A stretch of 64,000 bases of DNA from Bostrychus sinensis (lineage: Eukaryota > Chordata > Actinopteri > Gobiiformes > Eleotridae): positions 28,682,431 through 28,746,430 of the forward strand of contig CM036247.1 in NCBI GenBank assembly GCA_020698575.1. Direction: 5' to 3'. Shown here one piece after another: positions 53,186-64,000 of this stretch. The notes beneath the pieces are model-generated. The model was not told the DNA's origin. It worked only from the letters and a program-made list of their open reading frames with translations, and ran no database searches. Within the stretch, counting starts at the first letter, position 1. Every line of letters starts with the position of its first letter. Made by a program: the position numbers and the translations under genes.

Positions 53186-54389
53186 AGGACAAATCAGTAG
53201 CTTCTCCCTTTAGTAAAATTACTAAAATTACACTGTTTTGTAAGACTTTTTGTACTTCTGGAGACATGGCAGTGGTATTTGTGACCATGACATTACTTTG
53301 GGGTTACAAGACAACAGTTTTCACATTTATAAATTTAAAAATATTAAGATCTTACTGATAACATAGCTGAATAAAAGATAACTGGCTTATTATAACAAGT
53401 GTCAGCTTTACACAGTCATTTCCTGCACCATATTATTTCCAGTTAGTAATGCAGAAAAGTGAGCAAAAAATGTTATCACATTTTTGACAACTTCACTCAA
53501 TTATTTGAATGCAATTTAATATATATACCCCAATATCACAACAACAGTTGCCTCAAAGGGCTTTACAGAAACAAGCCTAAACAAACAGGCAGGCAAAAAA
53601 AACTGTTCCAACACATCCCAAATGGAGAGGGTGACGTCAAAAAGACCATCCAATGTAGTATGCAAAGTAAGATAAGAAAAACCACTACCTTCACACTAGC
53701 AACACCTGTGCTACATAGTGCTACCAACCACATCAAAACATTTAAAAAAACTTTCTTTTGGAAAATGCTTTGAAAATGTATTGTGTGGACCAAACGCATC
53801 TGGAAACTGTCTGAGTGTGGAATTTTATTCCTAATAATTTTTTTTATGCATGATCAAGCCTGTTTTTTTTTTTTTTTAACTATGACTTTTATGACATATG
53901 TAGCTTAAAGTATGTATTACCAATTGATCTAACTATAAAATTACTTTTAGGCTTAAAATCCTAAACATTAAAACTGCATTCAACTTCCCGACCACTGTTA
54001 TACACTCTGTGTACTGTACTGGACAGTGTAAAGAGACACAATCATGAAAAATGGCATATGTAGCCTACTAATAAACACTTTCATTTCCTAAAGTACTATT
54101 ATAAGCTTTTCTATTTCCTCTGTTCAGGTAGCTGGATAGACAGTCCTCATTATTGCCCTCATGTGTCTAATGGCTTAGTAATGCTTCCCAGTCATCTCTT
54201 CACTGCACATCTTCACATATGGCACTAAAGTATGTGAGAACCATTTCCCAATCTGCACCTGCTCATTTCAATAGCTGCTACTTCACAGCGTATCATTTCT
54301 GCTGATAGATGATGTGTCCAGTCTCCACTCCCAGTTTGCGGCGTTATTGGTCACAGAATAAATAGGCAAGATTGAAAGGGAGGGATGGG

Positions 54390-54730
54390 ATGAGCTATCT
54401 AGAGGGGAGCGACCCAGTGCTACCTGCTCGCGGTCGCTATGGAGACAGACGATTCCTCCTGCACTGTGATGGAGCCCATGGGATATAGAAATGAATGGGG
54501 CAGGAATGGGACGTTTGTGGCTGGTGACAGGGCTTCACTCTTGTGGAGACTCTAATGTGACAGCCTCTCGTTTAACCTTAATGACGAAGGAAACCGCCAC
54601 TCCCCCCTGCAGCTCCTCTCACCTTCACCGCACCCCTTTAAGACCAGCCACACAAGGCCTTCTGGGAGGTAATTGCCGGGGAGGAAAAAATCCTGTCTGC
54701 TCAGCCTAATACGGGGGTGGAGAGGAGAGG
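54390..54730. other. GC-rich patch with RFX X-box-like site
   Basis: Richer in G and C than its surroundings. GTCGCTATGGAGAC at 54433-54446 resembles an imperfect RFX X-box palindrome (GTNRCC-N-RGYAAC). A regulatory role is only a possibility. Confidence 0.25.
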
Positions 54731-55078
54731 AATTATTAGAGGAGGCAGATGACAGTTGAATGCTTTTAATAAAATGATGCTCAGATAACATTAAAGGAGG
54801 AGTTATACTCTATGTTTAGTCCTGACAGTGACATGTACGCCGCAGTGCACGGGTGTCTACAGTGTTTTGCTCAGTCAATCCATGTGAATTTTTAGAATGT
54901 TGCAAAAAGAAAAATGCCAAGCGAATAGACTTTGTTGCAAAAGAGTCAAGGTTACAGTTATTAAAAAAAGAGGTTCTGGATTATTTATCTATTATTCTAT
55001 TATTTATTATTTATATATTATCTATTGGATTATTTATTTTATTACAGCCTTGTAACATCCGCTAATTAAAGAATCCCC

Positions 55079-55302
55079 ACAAATGTAATAAACCGCAAAT
55101 GTAATAAAAAATTTATGATTTAAATGTAATAAACCCACAAATGTAATAAATTCCCACAAATGTAAGAGATTTCCCACTGCAAACGTAATAACTAAATTTT
55201 CCGCAAACGTAATAACTATTACATTTGCAGTTGTTTATTATGTTTGTGGGAAGGTCATGACATGTCTGCAAATGTAATAAATTCCCACAAATGTAATAAG
55301 AA
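55079..55302. repeat. Cluster of eleven CAAATGTAATAA-type motifs
   Basis: Within about 225 bp the 12-bp word CAAATGTAATAA (or the CAAACGTAATAA variant, or one to three changes) appears nine times on the plus strand and twice on the minus strand (near 55221 and 55238). It is often preceded by CCCA or CCG. Spacing is irregular, so this is not a simple tandem repeat. It may be the subterminal region of an unrecognised MITE. Confidence 0.8.
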
Positions 55303-55534
55303 AATTATTATTGGTGCAATGGTTCCAAAACATTTTCAGCTGGGCTTGTCTTATATATAATTTATATATTTGCTTAGAATGCATTAATTTATTTATTTTG
55401 TAGGCCAAGATGATCCTATGTTATAGTGCCTAAAAAGACAGCAGCAGATTTGCAGCTTGACCAGAGCCAGATCTAACCTTTCTGAGGCTCTAGGGCTATA
55501 TCAGCTGTGTCACATGCACTGTGTAAAACCTGAC

Positions 55535-55900
55535 AAGTTAAGTTAACTCAAATAAATTGGGGAAACCAAGTGCACCAAATGATTTAAGTTTATTAACTTA
55601 ATTTATTTAATTTCATAAATTTACTTTAAAAGAGTCTTCAACAAATTTTGATGAGGTATATGAAATAAATCAAGTTTATTTACCAATATCTGATATATTA
55701 TAACTTAAACTGTTAAATATTTTGCACTAAAATGCTTCATTTACTCAAACTCATTTAAAAGCGTCACTTGTTCATATTCCTTTTAGGTTCATTTAACTTT
55801 AATTGATCTTACTTTCACAACTTTAAACTTTGGTGGGATTACTCAATTCAATTGGGGAAACTGATTGCACAAAACAGTCTGAGTAATATGAACACAAAAA
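55535..55900. repeat. Degenerate repeat with AATTGGGGAAAC blocks
   Basis: AATTGGGGAAACCAAGTGCAC (55555-55575, one base beyond this core given) recurs as AATTGGGGAAACTGATTGCA at 55850-55869. Both are followed by CAAA. The space between is filled with TTAAGTTTA/TTTAACTTTAA-like words. It looks like an old, decayed minisatellite or MITE. Confidence 0.45.
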
Positions 55901-56037
55901 GTCAGTATTCTTATTTCAATTAAATTTTTATATAAAAAAAAAAACAGTCTGAATAGTACTGTACATTTTGACATTTATAATAACCACAAAAAGCTGCATC
56001 AAACGTAAATTAAGCACATATCACAATAATACTTACC

Positions 56038-56450
<413 letters not shown>

Positions 56451-58000
56451 TCTTGGCGAAGGTGCCCTCTCAGCGGATCTGTTCGGAAAGCGTTTTGTTT
56501 ACCATACCAGATTGTAATTATAATGATGAATGACAGTGACAACTACTGAAAATCCCTAAGCATTTCGTGTGGATTCAAGGACCGCAAGGACCAGCCAACT
56601 GCTCCATAAAACATTCATCTGGCCTTTCAGTTCCACCTCCAACCACACCACTAAATAATAAATACCCTGGGCTTCATCATTTGGGTCATTGATCCAAGCT
56701 TAATCAAGTTTTCAAACACTGCCCTCCCAGGACCACTGTTCTCCATCATGTAAGAGCACCTGCTGGAGCTTTACATCATTTGAAATGCCCTGGGGACTGT
56801 CTAATAAACGCCACTGGTCTTAAATGGTCCCCTGATAGGCCATGAAGGAGAAGGTGAAGGAGGCTCTGGTACTTCGAGTGGCTCATTGTGCATTCCAGGA
56901 CATCTCTCTGAGCAAAACGCAGTGACCTTATGCTCTTTAATTGCAACTCTCGGGATGAGGCGGGATAAGTTAAAAAAACGAGGGCAAAGCTTGGGGGATG
57001 GAATGAAATGAAAAGAGAAGGGATTATATAATCATACTATTAGGGCAAAAAAAAAAGAGAGCCAGAACCAGTCTAAGAAAGGGCACAAGCTGAGGAGCAA
57101 TTGTTAATAGCGGCATGTGGCCAATCCCTTTAACAGCCATAGGACATGTATTGTTAAAGTGAACAGTCTGTCCTGAGGGGCAGCGGTGACACCTAATGCA
57201 GTGTTCTCTTTTGTGCACAATTACGAGCCCTGTCCTAGCATCTGTGGGACTATGCTTTTGGTCGGGCATGTAATGCGCCATGTGCTGGGGTTAGTGACCC
57301 ACATATGCAGACACAGCGGTAATGACGTCGTTCACAGAGGGATGAGTATCTCTTTAATCTGCTATTTAGACTCTGGGACTTGTTGGCTTCTCACTCTGAG
57401 CCAGCAGAGGAGGATAAGGCTACAGAGAGCACTAATAAGACTACAAGAGTGGAGATTTAATTGCTTTGAGCAGGCAGGGAGCCTGTTCTGTCTGACATAC
57501 ACAAAAACATTCTTTTTTTATGATTTTTGTTATTATTAGCCTGCTATTAATCTTGAAATTAATAGAATGTGTTATCTGTTAAAACATTATACTCTGAAAA
57601 GCCAGTTCTCCTGTTCTGTGTACATGGTGTATCTTAATTTCTGATAGCTGTGTGTATATGCAAACTAACACCAATAAATGCACATAGCAAGTGTCCAGCC
57701 TGTTTCTGCCACCTCAAAAATGACCGGTGTTGGTGGGCCTTTTTAATAATGCTGATTGTGTTTGCAACACTATCATTATGAAAGATTTTTCCTCTCCATC
57801 TATTGCTTCTTGTCCTGTGCTATGGCAGTGACAGCTCACTCCAGTCCAAAGGTCAGGACATATGTTTATTTGGCTAAATGTGATAATCCATGCCTGTAAG
57901 TAACTTGCTATTCACAAGCACTGAGCTCCCTTGCTGGAGCCAAATGAAGAAATGAAAATGTTTGTGAGATACAATTGTCCTGCATAGAGGGACATGAATA
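56451..58000. other. Intronic sequence without recognised features
   Basis: Average composition. Open frames are short and unrecognised. Confidence 0.4.
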
Positions 58001-59891
58001 AGAGTGCATTCACACCAGCCCTGTTTAGTCCACATGAATTGAACTCTAGTTCGTATGCTCAGAAAGTACGGTTCATTTGGGGAGGTGTGAATGCGCAATC
58101 GAACTCTGATCCAGACCAAAAAAGCGAACTTTGGTCCGCCTGAAAAGGTGGGTCTCAGCTCGGTTGAAGTGAACCCTGGTGCGGTTTGATAGCATATGTG
58201 AATGCAAAGCAGACCAAACAGCGATCCAAAACCAGGAAGCGGACAACGCTGTGGGGCTTAGTAGGTCAACACAACCAAAACAAACGCACGTGTACAGCAA
58301 CAATGGGAGAAAGGACTTGTGGTCAGACGTGGAGTGAAGGGGAGGTATAAGCCCTGATAGAGATGTGTGACCACTCACAAAATCAACAAAGTTTTCAAGC
58401 TAATTAGTGGAAAATGGAGGCATTTGCATTCCCCTGTACAGTAGAGCAGTGATGCCAAAAGCTTATCTTGTGATTAATTTATTCTCCCAGTAATAGGCAG
58501 TCCCTGCAGGATTTCGCGGACAATTTTTGTGATTGTTGTGGGCTAAAATGCCTGATTTTGCGGGGGATTTTCTTAAAAGTTGCGCTAAAAGCGAATTTTT
58601 TTGGCGGCTATTTTTTTGGGCTATTACACTGCTGCTGATTCTGGTTCTGTTCCTCTCAGATCTTCTCTGGTGATTCCTGTTGTGTGGTGTAGAACATCCA
58701 GTCATTAAAAAATAGAGGAAGTTTGCTGTGCTATAGGTTTTCAGGAAGGTTATTAGTCTGCAACATTAACGTTTAAAGAACAATGACCTCAAACTTCATT
58801 GTTGTCTAAATACGCTGCCCATTCAACTTTTTAGGCAACTATATCACCATGGCAACGCAGACAGCTTTTCAGAGTGATACCAAACAAAACTTGAAAGTAC
58901 TGCGTTCGTCTCCTCCTTCAGTACCATCAACACGCGCTGCTGCTGGTGAGCACCTGAGACCTCATGTGCACTGCGCCTCCGCACCGCGCCTCCGCACCGC
59001 TCTGGTTTTGAGTGTGCCCGACGTTGGGGCCGCACAGCCGCGCCGCTCTGTCTATGAGTGCACCGCACCTCCGCATCGAACCTTCATGTCGCTTTGTCTG
59101 TGGCTCAACCCGACCTCCGGCATTACCGGTGTGTTACTGCTGAGAGAGAGAGAAGCTGTTCTGCTCGGAACAGGGGACGGTCCACAGACAGATAAGTGCG
59201 GCAAAATGCAGTTTTAGAGGAAAATCTTGGCGATAATTGACCAAAGTTGCGGAAAAGTTGCGGAGTTTGGACAAAGTTGCAGAGTTGCGCTGAATTTGCG
59301 AGGTTTGCTTGCTTTTGCTTTAATAGTTGCGATCGCAATATTGCAAAATCCTGGAGGGACTGAATAGGATAAATAAATTTAGGTCATGCCTTATCTTTCT
59401 CAGCGTCTGTAGTCTATAACATGGACAAACAGGGACATGTAGTTGTCTGTCTCTCTGCCCTATGTCTGCTGCTTCGCCTCGGTGTAAAAATAACATTCTC
59501 CGCGGTCCTCTGCCTTGACTGCCGCTCAGGCTGAGACCATTGCTGATTCATATATATCTTACACATTTGTAAAAGTCCAAACAGAAATTCCAACTCCGCT
59601 CGAATCTGCTGCAGCTCTTTTGTTTACATCATGTGACAGAGGCAGCTGCTCCTCTCTGACCAATAGCTGAGCAGGGTTTCCTGTTCTCTGTTTCACCTGT
59701 CTTCTCCTTCAATAATTCTTGCTGCAGCACCCCCACAGGCGAGAGGGGAAATAGCTTATTCAAAAAGTTTGGTTTGTTTGCCTAAAGTGCAGTCTTGAAA
59801 GCGAACCGCACCAGCTGAAAAATGCAACAATGTTGCAACTTTAGTTCTCAATCGAACCGAGTCTACCGGACTATTACGTGTGAAAACAACC
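58001..59891. mobile_element. MITE with imperfect inverted ends, interrupted by another element
   Basis: Left part: GTGCATTCACACCAGCCCTG, then GAACTCTAGTTCG and GGTGTGAATGCGCAATCGAA. The right end, reversed, reads GTTTTCACACGTAATAGTCC, then GGTTCGATTGAGAACT and GCGGTTCGC. These are corresponding words in mirror order. The class resembles fish MITEs with TTCACACCAGACCTGTTTGGTCC ends. It is interrupted at 58498-59362 by a second transposon, leaving a core of about 1.0 kb. Exact ends and target duplication are unclear because a mariner-type element sits on the right border. Confidence 0.55.
58498..59362. mobile_element. Non-autonomous DNA transposon nested in the MITE
   Basis: An 865-bp element with inverted ends CAGTCCCTGCAGGATTTCGC (left) and, reversed, CAGTCCCTCCAGGATTTTGC (right). 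AATAGG flanks both ends directly (58492-58497 and 59363-59368), probably all or part of the target duplication. The GC-rich centre (58920-59110) has repeated CGCACCGC/CTCCGCACC words. Open frames across it are not recognisable proteins. A related, rearranged copy lies inverted at 63075-63872. CAG-type termini suggest hAT. Confidence 0.75.
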
Positions 59892-59893
59892 TA

Positions 59894-60597
59894 CCATATT
59901 TTTCGCACTATAAGGCGCATCGGATTATAAGGCGCACCTTCAATGAATGGCCTATTTTAAAACTGTTTTCATATATAGGGCGCACCGCATTATAAGGCGC
60001 ATAGAATAAAAGCTGTAAAAAACTGTAAAAACTGTAGTGGCTGGGGTTGCGTTATGCATCCACTAGATGGAGCTGCGCTAAAGGGAATGTCAATAAAACA
60101 GTCAAATAAGTCAGTCAGTCAAACTTTATTAATAGAATACAAACCAGCCTTCTTACAACTCCATTCAGTCCCAAAACAAGTTAGTGCATTCATAATACGG
60201 TACCGTACGTACCGGTAGCTCTTATTTGCGCTGCCCTCGTTGAAAACAATGTATTTCCAACTCCATTTGTCAAGGTTCAAAGCTACATGAACAGCGTTCG
60301 AGCGCTCAGTTTTCTGTCCCCTCAATGTCGCAACTCTTCTACTAGATGGAGCAAAGGCTGCGCCTCCTTGTTCTTTTGCGGCAGGATCCATAAACATGCC
60401 TATGGCACACATGAACAGCTGGGACTGGAATTTCCCTTTACTATTTTTACTGCTGTCACTTCAGCGACACCCCCTGAATACGGTAGTCATAATTAAACAC
60501 TGATCCATATATAAGGCGCATCGGATTATAAGGTGCACTGTCAGTTTTTGAGAAAATTAAAGGCTTTTAGGTGCGCCTTATAGTGCAGAAAATATGG
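59894..60597. mobile_element. Tc1/mariner-type MITE with 'AAGGCGCA' ends
   Basis: The left end CCATATTTTTCGCACTATAA and the reversed right end CCATATTTTCTGCACTATAA form good inverted repeats, both followed by GGCGCA. TA flanks each side (59892-59893 and 60598-60599), as for Tc1/mariner. ATAAGGCGCA occurs several times near each end. It is 704 bp without transposase. It begins exactly where the preceding MITE ends. Confidence 0.8.
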
Positions 60598-60599
60598 TA

Positions 60600-63005
60600 A
60601 TACTATTTCTGAATGCATGTACTAGATGTCATATACAATACATGGTTATAACCTGAACAAAGCTTATGATTATGACACTCGTGTGCTAATTCTTCCTGTT
60701 GCATCACAGTTGAAAGCACTTGTATTCTTTGAGTGATCTATCTTATGCTAAGAAACTTTGTGCTATACAATGGAAAAAGGAAATCTATGAATGTCTGTTC
60801 TGCTGTAAGCTTTACGACAATCACATTTTGCTTATAAAGCTGTGTGGTTTAGTCGTTGGTTATGAAGTCACAAGTGACATTATATTTATCCGAGAGAAAA
60901 CTTCAAAGCTAAAACTATCTAGCTCAGCACTTTACCTTTTTTCTCCAGAGTGCTCTAAAACAGCAAGGAAGTGATTTGCTATTAGATTTAGGGACTGTTT
61001 GGGAAGTTTACAAGAAGTTTGCACAAAATGCCAATTAATCTGCTCCCCAGAACTTTGTTGCCACCTAAAGAAAAAGAACTGCCTCAAGTTTTCAAGGACA
61101 CAGAATGGGAAGGCCTGAGTTGACTTCTTCTCATTTGGCTGTTCCCAGAATGCTAACAAAAGCGGAGAGGAGTAACTCATGCCTGGACCTGCTCCAAGAG
61201 CTGCAGATTTTCCTCCTTTTCAATGCAGCTCTTGAATGGCCCCTTCTTTTCAGAACAGAGGGAACAACACTGTCTATGGGCCTTGGCTGATAAAAGATTA
61301 ATATTGCAGTCTGTCCAATTTGGGCTTCATCCAGTCACTGTGCTGGATTGTATCATATCCAAAGCAAAAACAATATGGCTTTGGGATGCCTGCTGATGAC
61401 ATTAGCCACAACCTGGGTTAAAGAAATGGTATTAGCCATTATATGTAATGTAATTAGCCAAAGTAATGATCCAAGATGAAAAGATTTCTGCTTCAAGACG
61501 CCTGCAGTTGTGGATTTTAAGATTCAGCACCTTCCCTGCTTTAGTTAATGATAATGTATGTACTGTATGCATGGTAAATGACCTCCCCAGGACCTCTTTT
61601 GTGTTTTACATCATTATCATTGAAACTGTCAGCTCAGGGCACCATTTAGTCGTGCCCTAGAATAAGATGGAAATACAAAGTCAACACTACTGACTCTTAG
61701 TTAATGCTCCCCACTATAAAAGTAGGGCACAGGAGCTCTGGGAGTGGGACATTCCAAAGAATTCACTGCACTCACGGCTTTGGCTCGCAAATCCTGCTCA
61801 GTTAACAAGTGTCCCAATATGACTCTGCAACTCCTCAACTCCTTATTTTAGTAGAACTACTCAGATTTACCTAAGGGAGACATTCCCATGGTTTTGAGGC
61901 TTACAACATCTCTTAATATCAGCTCTGATTTTAGTTTCTCTAGCATGCTGTCTCCCTCTGCAATCAAAGGCTGCTGCCTGTCAATTATCTTTAACTTTGC
62001 TGATAAAAGGATAAAACAAGCTACAAGGCTTTAGACTAAACTTTTAACACCCTTGTAAAAGTCCATTTGAATTGGCAGAAATTTAAACTTAGGTTGTAAG
62101 AAAATTCATGGCTGGGCTACTGGTGCATGTATTACTACATATAAAGTCGAATGATGTCTGTCACTGATAACATGAAAATCAGTTTATACAGCAATACTAT
62201 GCACATTTTCAAACCATTGAAAATGTATACTTTGGGTCACAGGTTAGCTATTGGAAGAACTTGTTTTGGTCTCTCACTGCATAAAGTTAACCTTACACAA
62301 GTGTGTTTATGTGCATTCATTGTATAAAGGTGGACAGTAATGTGACTATTCAAAAAAGTCTATAGAGTAAATTTGTTTAGCTTTTTCGACAATTTAATGC
62401 AACAAACAAGTCTTTTGCTTTTAAAAAGGCTGAAAGCTCCAACATGCGTAGATATAAGCATTACCTGAAGACACTCTGTACTAATTTTATTTTTTGATGC
62501 ATGTAAACTCAAAAAGACAGAAGTCTATGTAGTGCATGTAAACTAAGTGAATGAAGTAATAAAATGTATAGAATTGATGACATACATTAAAGGTAGTATA
62601 CCACAAGTTTCATCTAAGAAATTAAAAATACCCTTAAGTATTTAAACATAGAGAAATCTCAAGTTGCTTTATGACCCCTAAACATACCCAAAGCTGACAG
62701 AGCCCTTTCACTTTTAATCCCAGTGCGTACCTCCTGCTCAGAGATTTATCGTCGCTGAAAGTTAATAACAGCACAGAAGACAGCCCACACATCTTCCAAT
62801 TGACCTTTACAGTGATTTCTGTAGGTCACGCTCCTCAATGTGCTGATAATATCACCCCCAAATACTCTAGCAAGTACCTGAGGTAATTTTAAATGTAAAT
62901 AGGACAGTAGCAAAACCCACAGTGCATTTAGCATCATCACTGCTACCACATTCGATGAACTTATTGGGGCAACTGCTAATAATTAAAGATGAACCAAATG
63001 TTCGT
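60600..63005. other. Intronic sequence without recognised features
   Basis: AT-rich. No exon, RNA gene or repeat family is recognised. Confidence 0.45.
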
Positions 63006-63072
63006 TCATTCATTCAATTTCTTCCCCTTATTCCCGTTAGGGGTCGCGGGTGACAAGAGCCTATCCCAGTAA
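63006..63072 (-). repeat. 3' end of the common fish SINE-like repeat
   Basis: On the minus strand: TGGGATAGGCTCTTGTCACC, then CGCGACCCCTAACGGGAATA and a GAATGAATGAAC tail. This is the usual end of the family seen as a degraded body at 11520-11790. Here it is fused directly to a truncated transposon copy. Confidence 0.6.
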
Positions 63073-63074
63073 CT

Positions 63075-63872
63075 TTGGGCACAGCGCGGAGGACGGAGGT
63101 GCGGTGCCAAAAGTCGGGCGCACTCATAAACAGAGCGGCACGGAGGTGCAGGGCAGAGGGGGTACTCACAGAGCGGCATGGAGGAGCAGCACGGAGCTAT
63201 CGCGCGAAGGTCGAGCACACGTGACTGTTGCAGGTGCTCACCAGCAGCAGGACATGTTGATGGGACTTAAGGAAGAGACGAACGCGGTTCTTGTTTTGTC
63301 TGGTGTCACTCTGAAAAGCTGTCTGCGTTGCCATGGTGATATAGTTGCCTAAAAAGTTGAATGGGCAGCGTATTTAGACAACAATGAAGTTTGAGGTCAT
63401 TGTTCGTTAAACGTTAATGTTGCAGGCTAATAACCTTCCTGAAAACCTATAGCACAGCAAACTTCCTATTTTTTAAAGACTGGATGTGCTACAGCACACA
63501 ACAGAGGAATCACCAGAGAAGATATGAGTGGAACAGAATCAGAGTCAGCGGCAGTGTAATAGCCCAAAAAATAGCCTAATAACACAGCAATGTCTTTTAA
63601 AAAAGTAGACACGCTTGACCTGTTCAAATACAGGTATTTTTAATTAGATTATTACCACCTCACATGTAAAAAAAAATAAAAAATAAAAACAGATTTTGTT
63701 AGCTTTTATAGTTCTAGCTAATATTTTTAAGAAAAAGCTCAAGTAACCTGTGAATTATAGACAAAAAAAAAAAAAAAAAAAAAATTGCAACTTTTAAAAA
63801 AATCCCCTGCAATATCAGGCATTTTAGCCCTCAACAATCACAAAAATTGCCCACGAAATCCTGGAGGGACTG
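63075..63872. mobile_element. Inverted, truncated copy of the 58498-59362 transposon
   Basis: The right end ACGAAATCCTGGAGGGACTG is the inverted terminus of the element at 58498. Long blocks match in reverse, for example CCATGGTGATATAGTTGCCT and TTGAATGGGCAGCGTATTTA. The GC-rich centre is present but the other terminus is absent and replaced by the SINE-like tail at 63006-63072. A segment with a 22-base A run (63763-63784) has no counterpart in the other copy. Confidence 0.75.
63763..63784 (+). repeat. Poly-A tract
   Basis: Twenty-two consecutive A inside the truncated transposon copy. With the unmatched sequence before it, it may mark a retroposed insertion. Confidence 0.9.
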
Positions 63873-64000
63873 ATAATAGTATAAACATGCAGAGATTGTT
63901 AGTTATTGTAGCAGAATAGGTGTATGTATATATGCTATGTAAATCAGTGACACACTAATAAATGAGAGTGGAGCTCTGCACTGATACAAATAGTGATTAT

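Noticed and set aside
58849..59217. 122-codon open frame in the nested transposon, with a complementary one on the other strand
   Set aside because: Explained by the GC-rich repetitive centre, which suppresses stops. It has no transposase motif and is not kept intact in the copy at 63.1 kb.

Overview
The window is vertebrate nuclear DNA, most probably from a ray-finned (teleost) fish. It is AT-rich, has no operons or long reading frames, and contains spliced coding exons inside very long introns. Its repeats (hAT, PIF/Harbinger and Tc1/mariner MITEs, RTE and L2 LINE fragments, tRNA-derived SINEs) are of fish type. The species cannot be determined from the sequence.

The only confidently recognised gene is a Golgi alpha-1,2-mannosidase of glycosyl hydrolase family 47, best matched to man1c1, on the minus strand. 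Two exons are visible: 38842-38727 (116 bp) and 21598-21518 (81 bp). They are separated by a 17,128-bp intron with GT/AG borders and a compatible reading phase. Together they encode the start of the catalytic domain, including the FEVNIR segment with a catalytic glutamate. I found no further man1c1 exon on either side, so the flanking 21.5 kb and 25 kb are probably also intron (inference).

Layout: 1-21517 is the intron after the 81-bp exon, with a hAT-like MITE (3.85-4.36 kb), a MITE with a perfect 8-bp target duplication (9.65-10.28 kb), a degraded SINE-like repeat (11.5 kb), a Harbinger-like element (15.6-16.8 kb) and an LTR-like 3' end (to 17.3 kb). 21599-38726 is the intron between the exons, with two abutting LINE fragments (22.0-22.6 kb), a tRNA-SINE (29.7 kb) and a three-layer nested transposon (34.3-37.0 kb). 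38843-64000 is upstream intron. It holds a duplicated repeat at 40.4-41.0 kb, a GATCGG-rich hAT-like element (44.6-45.6 kb), a CAAGTC-rich element (50.0-50.8 kb), a cluster of eleven CAAATGTAATAA-type motifs (55.1-55.3 kb), a CT/AT microsatellite (56.0-56.15 kb), a nested MITE followed directly by a mariner-type MITE (58.0-60.6 kb), and an inverted, chimeric copy of one of those elements at the right edge (63.0-63.9 kb).

I saw no undescribed gene system. The most unusual structures are the motif cluster at 55.1 kb and the nested or chimeric transposons. Transposon superfamily calls rest on terminal repeats and target duplications read by eye; names were not checked against a database.
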